Shown here in pieces: positions 36,201-45,435 of a stretch of DNA of 64,000 nt (position 1 is its first letter; each line of letters opens with the position of its first letter). A program made the translations under genes and the position numbers. The DNA is from Mesorhabditis belari (lineage: Eukaryota > Nematoda > Chromadorea > Rhabditida > Rhabditidae): the NCBI GenBank assembly GCA_958450365.1, contig CAUEEP010000926.1:62001-126000 (forward strand), given 5' to 3'. A model generated the notes under the pieces. The model ran no database searches. It saw only the letters and a program-made list of their open reading frames with translations, and had not been told where the DNA came from.

Positions 36201-38078
36201 AAATTTTTCCAGACTTGCACAACAGCACGCCTCCGGACTCCACTATCACGTGTTGGCGATCTTCACAACTGGAAGAACGATTGATGACTATAAAGTATCT
36301 ATTTATATATTATCTATTTTCTAAATTTTCCAGGACACCCTAGCCGCTCTTCTTTCCGCCGCCGAGGCTTCATTGTCGATCATTTTAATCGGAATTGGTA
36401 ACGGCGATTTCACTCATTTCCAAAAGCTTTGCGCCAAAAAGAAACATTCACCAAGGGATGCTGTTGAAGTAAGAAAATTAAAGAAACTAAACAAAATCTT
36501 TTCAGTTTGTCGAGTTTTCTGAGGTTTTCGACACATCTGAAAGCATATCCGATAACAAGAAACGGATCTGTGAGCAGACACTCCACTCGATCCCTCGACA
36601 CTTCTTACAGCACATGCACGGAAAGGGAATTGCTGCGAAACCGCCAATTCAGGTAAATTCAATTCAATTCAATTCAATTCAATTCAATTCAATTCAATTC
36701 AATTCTCTTCTACTCATTTTTGACTTTATTTTTGCGTTAAAACTTAATATGTTTACAGTTAAAGTCTTGCTGTTGGTTTAGAAAAAACTTGGAAAGGTTA
36801 AGATTTGTGTAAACCAACAACTGCCTGTCTCGTTACAGTACTACAGTACTCGTTACAGTACTACAGTACTCGTTACTTCAACATTTATTAGAATCAATAG
36901 ATCACTAAGTTAAGAGCCTATTTTTTTACAAGTTTAATCCTCAAAAGAAAACAAACTTATCAATAAGCCCAACGTTAAAAACTTAACAAATTAACAGCAA
37001 CAACGTTAACAACTTTTAGTTACTTTTTTACCTTTCCAAATTATTACCTTTTACTTGCCTAGAAACGCCTGTGGAAAGTCGAAAAAATCGAGTTTTTCAC
37101 AAGCTTCTTAGAAGAAGCAAAACTCAAATATGATTCGAACATTTTTAATTGCATTGTCTTTGTCTTTGTCATTGTCTCGTAGATTCGAAATGGGTTAAAT
37201 AGTGAAGAGAAGAATCGTTAAACAAGCACAAACAAGCACAAACAAGCACAACTAGAGTCTGACTTCTTTTGGTGAAATTTGATGATTGAATTCCGATGAG
37301 TCGATTTTTGGAAGAACAAATTTAGTAAACTGTAAAAAAAAAATCTAGAAACTCAAGTTTCTTCTAGCTCCTCTGCAGTACTTTTTACTTTTACGTAGTA
37401 CTTTTACTGCAGTACTACTGCAGTACATTTCTTTTATAAACCAATTTTAGTCCAATCAACGATGGTTGATTGGACTAAAACGATGGATTTTATAGCTAAC
37501 TCGTGCGAAATAGTTTCCTTATAAATATCCTTTTTGTTATAGGGTAATAGTATCAGGGTAGAGTTTGAGGAAATTCTTTTTCCTTAGAGCAACTGTTTGA
37601 AGCAGTATCAGCAACTTTCAGGTGTGCCGATCTCCTCTCTTTCACTCATCGTTTCTCATCCCCGATCGACCGACCGAATTCCATTTGGATGAGGTAAACA
37701 CTGGAATCTCTGTAGAACTTCTCGAATTTGATTGTTTACTATTGATTGAATATCTCAAGATGGTATAATTATAGCTATAGATTACAGCTCAAAACATATC
37801 AACAAGTAAGCTTCAGATTCCATCACGATTCCCGGAGATCATTCACCCCGTTCGAACGGATCGTCGTGGATCCGATTCTCGTGAGTTTCTGCATCAAATT
37901 TTGTCAAATTATTTCAATTTTACAATCGAATTTGTTTATTTTAGATTACCTAGTCGATTTGGAGGACAGGATGAGAAATTTCTTGACGGTGAAAGTGCCC
38001 GAGAGATCGCATTCAGCATTGCAAACATCTCGGGAACAGTATCAGCGACGGATGCAGGAGAGGAGAAAAGTTCGTTGA
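30269..38078 (+). CDS. Copine (C2A-C2B-vWA) with degenerate metal-binding sites
   Basis: Eighteen exons keep frame: 30269-30343, 31288-31384, 31892-31998, 32095-32214, 32414-32490, 32543-32643, 32903-33048, 33264-33414, 33456-33538, 34221-34355, 34424-34499, 34598-34722, 36213-36294, 36334-36468, 36506-36652, 37622-37693, 37817-37880 and 37945-38078 (TGA). Copine landmarks in order: C2A from DQIEISVRIRF; C2B CGKSLEKKDF; NYDNSG; YSFLDYIVSGGTQLHFEIAV; FPAFGFGAKVPP; GLDGVTEAYR; APIINYVTR; SIILIGIG; IPRHFLQHM. Copines bind membranes through C2 domains and partners through the vWA domain; in C. elegans nra-1 and gem-4 are family members. The MIDAS positions are altered (DFSGH for DxTxS, FTTG for TDG), and C2A lacks the usual SDPF acidic residue. 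The last three exons (Arg-rich tail) are less certain. Exons at 17328 and 22721 may be the 5' end. Confidence 0.9.
30459..30672. mobile_element. MITE family 3 (copy 1), GTGCACTACTATTAG type
   Basis: It starts TACCGTATTTTCTTTAATAG and ends with a damaged inverted copy (TTAGGGAAAATACGGTA). The interior contains ATCGATGTGGGGTCGGAAAA and GATGAGATCTTGTG. It is about 215 bases long and lies in a copine intron. Confidence 0.8.
30903..31262. mobile_element. MITE family 3 (partial copy and full copy)
   Basis: Positions 30903-31003 match only the right half of the family, ending CACTACTATTAGAGAAAATA. Positions 31042-31262 are a full copy with both 29-base inverted ends (TACCGTATTCTCTCTAATAG and complement). 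The full copy stops 25 bases before the copine exon acceptor at 31287. Confidence 0.8.
33580..34204. mobile_element. Foldback element carrying an integrase scrap
   Basis: Arms of about 150-190 bases (about 33580-33770 and 34050-34204) are inverted copies, with TATGTCGTAGCCGATGA at the outer ends. The left arm and part of the loop encode, at about 33690-33810, KVVDHLMEIFGTFGAPKILQ then SDNGKEFAN. This is the middle of a retroviral-type integrase core with the second catalytic Asp. The right arm holds only the inverted start of it. It fills most of the intron 33539-34220. The piece is far too short to be active. Confidence 0.8.
34800..34958. repeat. Dispersed duplicate of 49455-49615
   Basis: Shares GCAAGCAAAGCACATGGCTC, GAGAACAAAA and TATTGGCGACGTTTGAACAC with the distant copy, so about 150 bases were copied. 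A mariner-like MITE starts at its right edge. Confidence 0.75.
34959..35477. mobile_element. Mariner-derived MITE (TTGGGTTGGTGAATTG type)
   Basis: Ends TTGGGTTGGTGAATTGAAAA and its complement (TTTTCAATTCACCAATCCAA) are flanked by TA (34957-34958 and 35478-35479). Inside, the minus strand at about 35030-35105 reads IRKLPVKWAEVVNNNGNYFE, the usual C-terminal end of a mariner transposase. Most of the gene is gone. A truncated second copy begins at 63890. Confidence 0.85.
35500..36150. mobile_element. Nested relic: mariner-like interior split by a LINE tail
   Basis: About 35510-35630 and 35865-36150 match the interior of the element at 26242-26762 (for example CAAAATAACATTAAAACGGG). Between them, about 35640-35845, the minus strand reads WNLLPNDIREIQSLFIFKKR, the form seen at the C-terminus of non-LTR retrotransposon proteins. 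A LINE 3' end therefore seems to have inserted into an older DNA-transposon copy. Confidence 0.65.
35640..35845 (-). pseudogene. Non-LTR retrotransposon C-terminal fragment
   Basis: An open stretch reads WNLLPNDIREIQSLFIFKKR then IDALDLVALCRK and a stop. W.LP..I.....S...FK..L is typical of the last residues of CR1/RTE-type proteins. It is 5'-truncated, as LINE copies usually are. Confidence 0.65.
36653..37621. other. Copine intron with short repeats
   Basis: Positions 36656-36704 are an AATTC microsatellite. Positions 36830-36875 repeat CGTTACAGTACTACAGTACT, and 37370-37425 are rich in GCAGTACT. A small inverted repeat around ATCAACGATGGTTGAT lies near 37460. No exon was found. Confidence 0.6.
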
Positions 38079-39094
38079 ACTTAACTATGAGAAAGAGCTT
38101 AGCTTTTAAATTTCTAAGATTTTAAATCTAGCTGTGAAACTTGAAATCTTAAAAATTGCATCATTCAGGCTGCGAACAGCTAACTCCAAAGCCAAATCTC
38201 AACTCCAACAAATCCCAACTCCAACAAATCCCAACCCCAACAAATTCCATTGATCTTCAACATTGTTTTGTACAGATCTCAAAGCTTTCATTTCTCTATT
38301 GTTCACAAAATTTGAAATATTCTTTTCTAATAAATCTTTATCTTCAAAACTTTTTTCACAATTCAGAATGCTGATTCAAGATTTTCGCCGCATGAAGGTA
38401 TTTCTTTTGGAGAATGTTCAAAGCGACGACCACGTACTCATAAAGATTTGCGATTGGCTGAATTACATTTTTATATATCTATATATCAATATAATATTCT
38501 TTAAATCAAAAACCTTCGGATCTTTTCTCTCAAGAACCGCTTTTTGACTTAACGCGAGGCATTCAGTGTGCAGAATTGTTAACATGTAGAAATGCAAACG
38601 ATCATCGGCCGACCGTCTCTCCAATCTCAACTGAAAGCTTGAGAAAATGTAAACAGTTCAAGAGGTTCCCTAGTTAGTTAGAAGCTCAATTTGAATTTGA
38701 AAAAAATATGATTTGAAAAAGATATGAGTGTGCCAGAAAAAAAATCCGCTTCCATTTTTATAGCTAACTAGGGAAAGGCACAAGGTCAAGGTGACTTTTT
38801 AATACGAGAGCCACGGGGCATTATAGAGTTATGCTGATTCTTAATATGCTTTTACTTTTTCCAAAGGAGCTCTGTAACGCAAGATATCTGGTTTCAAAGT
38901 TTAGGCGGATTTTCGGAGTCCTTATAAGCTTTTTCTCTATTCCCGAAAATGAGAGCTGTAGTGCGCTGGAGGCAAACTGTCATGGCGCTCATCGTCTCTC
39001 CAATCTCAACTGAAAGCTTGAGAAAATGTAAACAGTTCAAGAGGTTTAACTCATTCCTTACACATAAGCCTAGAGATACGAAAAATAATCCAAG

Positions 39095-39185
39095 CATGTT
39101 CCAATGGCGCAATGGATAGTGAGCTCGCCTGCAGATAGTGTTTCCACTGTTTTTTTTGCCCAGTTTCGAGTTCGCTCCCGGTATA
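39095..39185 (+). other. tRNA-like module in palindromic element
   Basis: CAATGGCGCAATGGATAGTG is an A-box/D-arm-like stretch and GTTTCGAGTTCGCTCCCGGT a T-arm-like one, followed by a long T-run. The insert between (about 40 bases, T-rich) is not an anticodon arm. The minus-strand partner is at 39370-39452. Confidence 0.55.
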
Positions 39186-39369
39186 CTCATTTTGTTTTTT
39201 TTTTTGAGAAAATGGTTAGAAAATGTTTATGGCATCAGGATTGATTTATTTTGACTTTGATTAATAGAAGAATGTTTAGAAATGACAGCTCTAGAAAGTG
39301 GAGTTCAAACTACTAGAAATGATAGTGGAGTTCAATTCAAATTTTCTAAACATTTTCTCAAAAAGAATA

Positions 39370-39452
39370 TACCTGAGCGAACTCGAACCTGAAAAAAAAA
39401 CCTGAAACCGTTCTGGAGGCGAGCTCATTACCCATTGCGCCACTGGCTCTCA
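39370..39452 (-). other. tRNA-like module, inverted partner
   Basis: On the minus strand AGTGGCGCAATGGGTAATGA, GAGCTCGCCTCCAGAACG and CAGGTTCGAGTTCGCTCAGG follow in tRNA-like order. It has an A-box and a near-consensus B-box and is more tRNA-like than its partner at 39095. Confidence 0.55.
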
Positions 39453-39765
39453 TTTTCGGGAATAGAGAAAAAGCTTATAAGGACTCCGAAAATCCGCCTA
39501 AACTTTGATGCCAGATATCTCGCGTTACAGAGCTCCTTTGGAAAAAGTAAAAGCATATTCAGAATCAGCATAGCCGACTCTATAATGTCCCGTGGCTCTC
39601 GCATTAAAAGGTCACCTTGACCTGGTCCCTTTCCCTAGTCAGTACAATTTTCTCCCTTACCAATTCGTTGAGCGCAATCGATTGCGTGGTTGGTCGAATT
39701 CCAACCGTCACCGAGATACTCTTTGCATATTCCTAAAATGTTTTCTTGATTTTGTTTTCTATCGA

Positions 39766-40322
39766 CTAAACCGTCATTAAATTTATCGGATTGTACTTGT
39801 CGCAGGCGGTGATGAACTCGCGAATCACCTGGAATTTCCATAGTCACTTCCGATATTGACAAATTTCAAAACCCTTTTCTCGCCCACCTTTGGATTATGC
39901 GGATTCGCGTTGTAGATGAGGCCCCAAATCGGTAAATAGCTCAAAGAAAACTCATTTCGATTTAAATCTTCGTGATCTGAAAGGTAAATGTTTTTCTTCG
40001 ATTTCAAGAAAACAACTATTATGATAAAGCTCATATTGAAAGAAGTCGATCTTGATCTTTTGATTCACTTCGCTCACGCTCACGTTCAGATTCTTGTCCT
40101 GGATTTTTTTCTTTCATAAGACTCAAAAAGACAATTACCTCATACTTTTTGTTTAATCTCAACAAGCCTTGATTGAGAATTTTGAACTCATTGATTTCAG
40201 TTTGGTTTTGATGCAACTGAAAATCAAGTTAACATGGCAAAAGATAAATGGCATCTGGAAAAATCGATTTTAGTCGTTTACCAAATCAGATTCAGTTGGA
40301 AAGCTCGTAATAGCTTTAAGAA
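39766..40322 (-). CDS. Unrecognised gene, last five exons
   Basis: Minus-strand exons 40322-40282, 40216-40139, 40098-40017, 39976-39888 and 39828-39766 (TAG) join in frame with good splice sites (TTTTCAG|, CCAG|) and introns of about 40-65 bases, typical of nematode genes. Readable parts: LKAITSFPTESDL; LHQNQTEINEFKILNQGLLR (helical, charged); DKNLNVSVSEVNQKIKIDFF; NEFSLSYLPIWGLIYNANPH; VIREFITACDKYNPINLMTV at the C-terminus. That gives 117 residues in the window. The first exon found is phase 2, so more lies upstream (to the right), probably beyond the inverted-repeat element at 40537-41688. No family was recognised. It converges with the copine gene, with a palindromic element between them. 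Confidence 0.6.
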
Positions 40323-40536
40323 CTATACACTGGTCTACTGTTGATGTCAAAACATCAAGGACAGGCTATACTTTATTGCATTTATTCTAATAGAAACACT
40401 TGCGCTCAAGTTACAGGAGAAATTTCGTTTTTTTTTGAAATTTCGAGAATGTCGGTTGTGAGGCGAACTCAAAAGCGAAAGCGAGAAGAATTGATATTGT
40501 TGCTTCTTTTCTCTACAATTACCGCTACGCCTCATA

Positions 40537-41688
40537 ACTATTGCTAAGAATGTTCCAATCGGGCCCATTGTCCTGTATATAAGCCATGTCTTTTCCTCGT
40601 TTCGTCTTTTCCCCGCTACGCCTATCAGTGAGTTTTTTGCAGCCAAGAAAACTTGCAGCCAAGAAAACTTGCAGCCAAGAAAACTTGCAGCCAAGAAAAC
40701 TAGGAGCTATCAGGCAAGAAAACTTGCATTGAAGCTATAAATCTACGAAGAAATCTCTTTTTCAGGAGAAAAAGTTACATCAAAAACTCATTTTAAACTT
40801 ATCACTATGAGTTTGGTGTCAAAAGAAAGAGAATTCTTCCACTCGATTATTGGTAAATTGTTCGTTTAGTTACAAATGACAAATATTGAAGCCAAGCCTC
40901 ACTTTTCTTACAGCTTCCAATGATAAAAAGTATGCTGCGTTCATGAGTTGAGTGATCGGTGACCAACTCCTCGTTTGCACCCAAATCCCTCGTCCCAAGA
41001 TTTGTCGCCTTTCCTCGTCTAGTTTTGTTTTGTTAATTTCGATTATAAAATTTCGATTTCAATGCAATTTCGATTCAAAAAATGAATTGCAAAATTGCAA
41101 AATTGAAATTGTAAAAATTTACTAAGAGAAACTGAATATTACTGAATTTTATTGGCTAACCGAAATCTTCTTTTCCTCACCTATATCTTTCAAGAGTTTC
41201 TCGACACATTCTGCATAAAAATCCCCAAAATCTAGAGGACCTAAAATCAAGTTTTTAAAGTTTTTTTCTCAATAAACAAACTTGTTTCAAAGGCAAAAAT
41301 AGTTGAAGAAAAGAGGATAAAAGTTGAGGTAAAATTTGCGAAATGCATCACAATTTTTGTTCATTATTTTACAGCTAGACGAAAAAAAAGCTCGCTCGAA
41401 TGCGCGAAATTGGGGGATTATCTCTTTTGGGTCTTGTTTTTATAGCCACAAAATCAATATGCTTTTCAGCATTCAAAATTTCAACAAGAATTGCTTCGAA
41501 TCAGGTGAGGAAAGGATAAGGACAGGCCAGACCAAATTCTGACCTAACTTCTGGACATGTCTGGACTGACCTACATGGCTTTATTGCAGGCTTGGCCCCA
41601 AAAAGTTGCTTGATCCGCTAGAAACGAGGAAAAGACATGGCTTATATACAGGACAATGGGCCCGATTGGAACATTCTTAGCAATAGCT
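40537..41688. mobile_element. Element with 68-base terminal inverted repeats
   Basis: Left end TTGCTAAGAATGTTCCAATC and right end GATTGGAACATTCTTAGCAA are nearly perfect complements over about 68 bases (40537-40604 and 41621-41688). The 1.15 kb interior has four tandem copies of AAGAAAACTTGCAGCC at about 40640-40700, a possible two-exon mini-ORF at 40807-40951, and an open stretch at about 41383-41512. No transposase motif was seen. Confidence 0.75.
40807..40951 (+). CDS. Possible two-exon mini-ORF inside the inverted-repeat element
   Basis: Exon 40807-40852 (starts ATG, ends G|GTAAAT) and exon 40914-40951 (after TTCTTACAG|) would give 27 residues, MSLVSKEREFFHSIIASNDK then KYAAFMS. The splice sites are good, but the product is very short and unrecognised. 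It may be a remnant of a longer element gene or chance. Confidence 0.25.
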
Positions 41689-41796
41689 ATCTGATCGGCT
41701 GATCGTTTGTCGAAAAGTTTGTCAATAGAAGACAGGCCTGGATCGGGTTTACTATTAGCTTAGCTTATTCTAGTTTTATCATATTCAAAGACAATG

Positions 41797-42170
41797 ATTC
41801 AAATCAATGTGTTTCTCTATTTTTGGAGTGAGGTTTCATTTTCTTGGGGAAAGTAATGGACAGTGGGGTGGAGACTCTTTTTCGGAGACTTTTACGGCAG
41901 CTCCCAGCTTGTCGTCTTGGCGCAGTGGTAAGGGGCGCGACTCTCGAGCGAGTCAAGAGCGGAACCTCGAGGGCTCGAGTCACGTCACTTCCAAAAGCAG
42001 CGGCATCATTTTCTTGGGGAAAGTAATGAACAATGGAGTGAGATCCTTTTTGGGAGACTTTTACGGTCAAGGTCAACCCGGCTGCTTGGCGCGGTGGTAA
42101 GGCGCGCGCCTTGAAAGCGAGTAGAGAGCGAGACGTCGAGGGTATCATTTTCTCGGGTAAAATAATCAAC
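41797..42170 (+). repeat. Tandem tRNA-like units, locus 1
   Basis: Units begin near TTTTCTTGGGGAAAGTAATG. They carry CTTGGCGCAGTGGTAAGGGG (A-box), CTCTCGAGCGAGTCAAGAGC and CCTCGAGGGCTCGAGTCACG (B-box-like). One full module is at 41907-41985 and a weaker one at about 42082-42145. The same unit family makes up 45436-45940. Confidence 0.7.
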
Positions 42171-42302
42171 AATAGAGTGGGATCCCTTTTGGAGAACTTT
42201 TACGACCGCGATAAAGTGGCGTACCCAGGATTTCGCGACTTTCAGTCTAACGGCTCGAGGCTACCTCCAATAAATTTCCGTCCAAGAAATTGTATTTTTT
42301 TA

Positions 42303-42446
42303 TAAATAAGGGTAGCTGACCAACATGAAAAACGGTTGTTCATCTAGTTTTTGAGATTTTCGCCTTTGAAGTTGAACATTTTCGTTTTTTTGATCTCGAA
42401 AATCTCGAAAACTAGATGAACAACCGTTTTTCATCTTGGTCAGCCC
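42303..42446. repeat. Hairpin of about 140 bases
   Basis: TAGCTGACCAACATGAAAAA at the left pairs with TTTTTCATCTTGGTCAGCC at the right, and GTTCATCTAGTTTTTGAGAT with its complement. The loop is about 20 bases. Confidence 0.8.
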
Positions 42447-42872
42447 CTTCCCCAGCTTCCCCTTTCCTCTACTTTCTGAAAATCATAACGTTAGTTTTGT
42501 AAAATCAATTATTAAAGTCTAAAAACTCGTTTTATCGAAATTTTTGCATTAAAGTGCAAAAGTGAAGTCAAGAAAGCCAGTCGAGAGTGAAGCCTCGAGG
42601 TTTCGTCACTTCTACCATTTTTGCCTTTTATCAAAAACATCAAAAAAGAGGCTCAATTACTTGGATTACTTGAAGATCTTTTACCTTTGAAAAAGATTCA
42701 AAAATCACGTTCAACCAGGGACAAGTTGAAACCATTGTACTATTAGATTATACTTTAATTGTCTTTGTTAGCTGAATCTCTTCACCCTTGGCATATTGTA
42801 TTTAGACAAATTTCTAATAATCAAAAAGGTTTTTTAATGTTTTTCAAAAAAAGCAAAACGTTTGACGTTTGA

Positions 42873-43750
42873 GTGGATCCGAACCAAGGTCATCCGAATC
42901 AAGATCATCCGAACCAAGATCAAAGAGTTCCGAGCGCAGCCACACTAGCCACTAGGCTACGAGCTGACTTTTGGGATGGCGAAAGGAAAGCCAAAAGCCT
43001 TCAGTGTGCCAGAAATTCGAGAAAAGCCTTCATTTTTTCGAAATTCAAATGGCTGTAACTTTGTGCCTTTTGCCGATTAGCGGTTTTTGAAAACAGTTTC
43101 TGAACGTACATTTTCAGACCTTTCTTTTGGCACCTACAGCACTGGACAATGAAATATCATGTTTGAAAAAAGATCGTCACTTTCGCGCGTCTGTAACTCC
43201 GTTGTCTTTGAGTTTAAACTATTAGTGTTATACATTTTCTTAAAGCTCTTTTCAAGGGCTACACAATGGTAGTAATATTAATATTTTAAAATATGGTAGA
43301 GAGTTCCGAGCGCAGGCACACTAACCACTACGCTACGAGTTGACTTTTGGGATGGTGAAAGGAAAGCGAAAAGCCTTCAGTGTGCCAGAAATTCGAGAAA
43401 AGCTTTCAAGATTTTTAACGGTTTCTATAAATTCTATAAATTCTTAACTTATCTATGCTCCTTTCGATGTTTCTATGTTTCTTGATTTCTTGCTTACATA
43501 CAATACAGTTTTCTTACAGTACTGGGACAATGAAATATCATATTCGAAAAACGATCGTCACTTTTGCGCGCCTGTAACTCCCTTGTGTTTTAGTTTAAAC
43601 TATTAGTGTTATACATTTTCTTAAAGCTCTTTTCAAGGGCTACACAATGGTAATATTAATATTTAGAAATACGGTAAAGACAAGGGAGTTACAGACGCGC
43701 GAAAGTGACGATCTTTTTTCAACTATGATATTTCATTGTCCAGTAGTGTA
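42873..43750. mobile_element. Composite MITE, family 1 (copy 3) with tRNA-like segment
   Basis: The minus strand at 42873-42960 reads as a tRNA-like module: CGTAGCCTAGTGGCTAGTGT (A-box) then three B-box-like repeats of TTGGTTCGGATG type. After it come family-1 termini at about 43138, 43518 and 43750 (TTTCATTGTCCAGTAGTGTA) and a second, partial A-box segment at about 43300-43345. The unit order matches copies at 11863 and 28018. Confidence 0.8.
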
Positions 43751-43877
43751 CCTCATATTGTAACTCGCGGGTAACTTGGGAAGGTTCCCTTGTTAGCATT
43801 TTGTATTGAGACAGATTGGATCGTAATTGCTTGAATGCTCTTGAAATTGCTTGAAATTGCTTTTTGCTCTTGAAATA

Positions 43878-44426
43878 TTAGGTTGTCCGGAAATAAATGA
43901 GCGTTTTGTATTGTTTATTATTTGGGTACATTTTTCTCAATAAAGTATGCTTTGTACCTTGCAATGTTATATACCATTAGAAAGCTGAGTTCGCGCTCTC
44001 TTTAACCATGCTTTTAAATTTTGTTGAAAATGAATTTTTTTTTGCGAATTTTAAGCTTCGCCTTTTTAGATGTCCGAAACTAACTTTCGCCAGATTTTCT
44101 TTTATGAGTTCAAACTCGGTCGCAATGCAGCTGAAATATTCGCCGGACCTTTCGTCCACCGACTAGCACTTTTTCAAGCACCTCGACGACTTTCTCCGGG
44201 AGAAATGCTTCAAAACTCAAGACGATGCCAAAAACGCCTTCGCCGACTTTATCGCGTCCAGAAGCTCGGACTTCTATGCTACCGGCATAAATAAACTTGT
44301 TTCTCATTGGCAAAAATGTGTTAATTGTCATGGTTCTTATTTCGCTTAATGAAGTTTTGTTTGGATCAAGTTATGGTATTTTAAATATTCAAGTTAAAAA
44401 CGCTCATTTATTTCCGGACAACCTAA
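43878..44426. mobile_element. Internally deleted mariner with TA duplication
   Basis: Ends TTAGGTTGTCCGGAAATAAA and its complement are flanked by TA (43876-43877 and 44427-44428). On the plus strand a start region reads MSETNFRQIFFYEFKLGRNA (N-terminal helix-turn-helix region of mariner transposases). It then breaks to the C-terminal region, which ends INKLVSHWQKCVNCHGSYFA and a stop. All catalytic residues between are deleted, so this is a non-autonomous copy that keeps both ends of the gene. Confidence 0.9.
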
Positions 44427-45435
44427 TAGCTCTTGATTGCGTTGAGGAAAAAAATCGATGAAATTTTGTTTGTAGTTTTTTTTGTTGGAAGAATTTCGTT
44501 TTTATCATTGTATCATTGTATCATTTTGTTCATTTTGTTCATTTTGTTCATTTGTATTTTTCTGTTTACTGTAAAGGGTAACTTTTATCGCCAAAAAGAG
44601 AGTGATAAATACACTTTAGTCGGTGGAAAAGAAGGAAAAACCTGGAAGAATTCCGTTTTTCCATTTAATATCAAAGAAATAAGAAATAACTAACCATAAA
44701 ACTTTGACTCAAAAAAAGAAAAAAAGAAAAAAAAGAAAAAAAAGAAAAACAGAAAAACAGAAAAACATTAGCCAAAAGAAAAGACAAAATAATTTTTTTT
44801 TGTGTTTTAAACAAAGAGAGCAGACCGGCAGCTGAATGAGAGTATCCACCGTATTCAAATTCATTCAAATTCATTCAAATTCAAATTCATTCAAATTCAA
44901 ATTCAAAGAAAATCAAATTCAAAGAAATTCAAATTCAAAGAAAATCAAATTCAAAGAAATTCAAATTCAAAGAAATTCAAATTCAAATTCATTCAAATTC
45001 AAATTCAAAGAAAATCAAATTCAAAGAAAATCAAATTCAAAGAAATTCAAATTTAAAGAAATTCAAATTTAAAGAAATTCAAATTCAAAGAAAATCAAAT
45101 TCAAATTGATTCAAATTCAAAGAAAATCAAATTCATTCAAATTCAAATTCAAAGAATTAACAATAAAAATTTGGAAAATATCAAATAATTTTGTAATTTT
45201 GTAAATATATGGGGGTAAAAATCTAGCGAGAAGTATCACTTTTCAGAGCCAATTTTAATTTTTATCTTTCCAAACTAAAACCCTGAATATTTTATATGTA
45301 CACGATGGTTGGCGATACAGGTTCGTCAAAAAAAAAATGGAAAAAAAATGAATTTTATCAATTGACTAGTTGATTTATCTTTTATAGAAACGAACCCATA
45401 CAGAAAACAAAAAAAAATTTTATTAGAAAATCTTT
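44427..45435. repeat. Simple-sequence region
   Basis: Positions 44705-44770 are A-rich with GAAAAA units. Positions 44850-45155 are a mixed array of ATTCAAATTCAAA and TTCAAAGAAAATC units, stop-free in one frame (artificial KFKE repeats). No gene was recognised. Confidence 0.8.

Larger units (their letters stand above)
38763..39645. mobile_element. Palindromic element with two inverted tRNA-like modules
   Basis: The outer ends are TAACTAGGGAAAGGCACAAG and TTCCCTAGT. Arms of about 190 bases (about 38763-38955 and 39450-39645) share AAGGAGCTCTGTAACGCAAG and ATTTTCGGAGTCCTTATAAG. The interior holds a tRNA-like module on the plus strand (39095-39185) and a diverged one on the minus strand (39370-39452), so the palindrome once extended through both. 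Confidence 0.85.

Noticed and set aside
41383..41512. Exon following TTTACAG at 41382
   Set aside because: The open segment ends in a possible donor, but no partner exon or family motif was found; it lies inside the inverted-repeat element.
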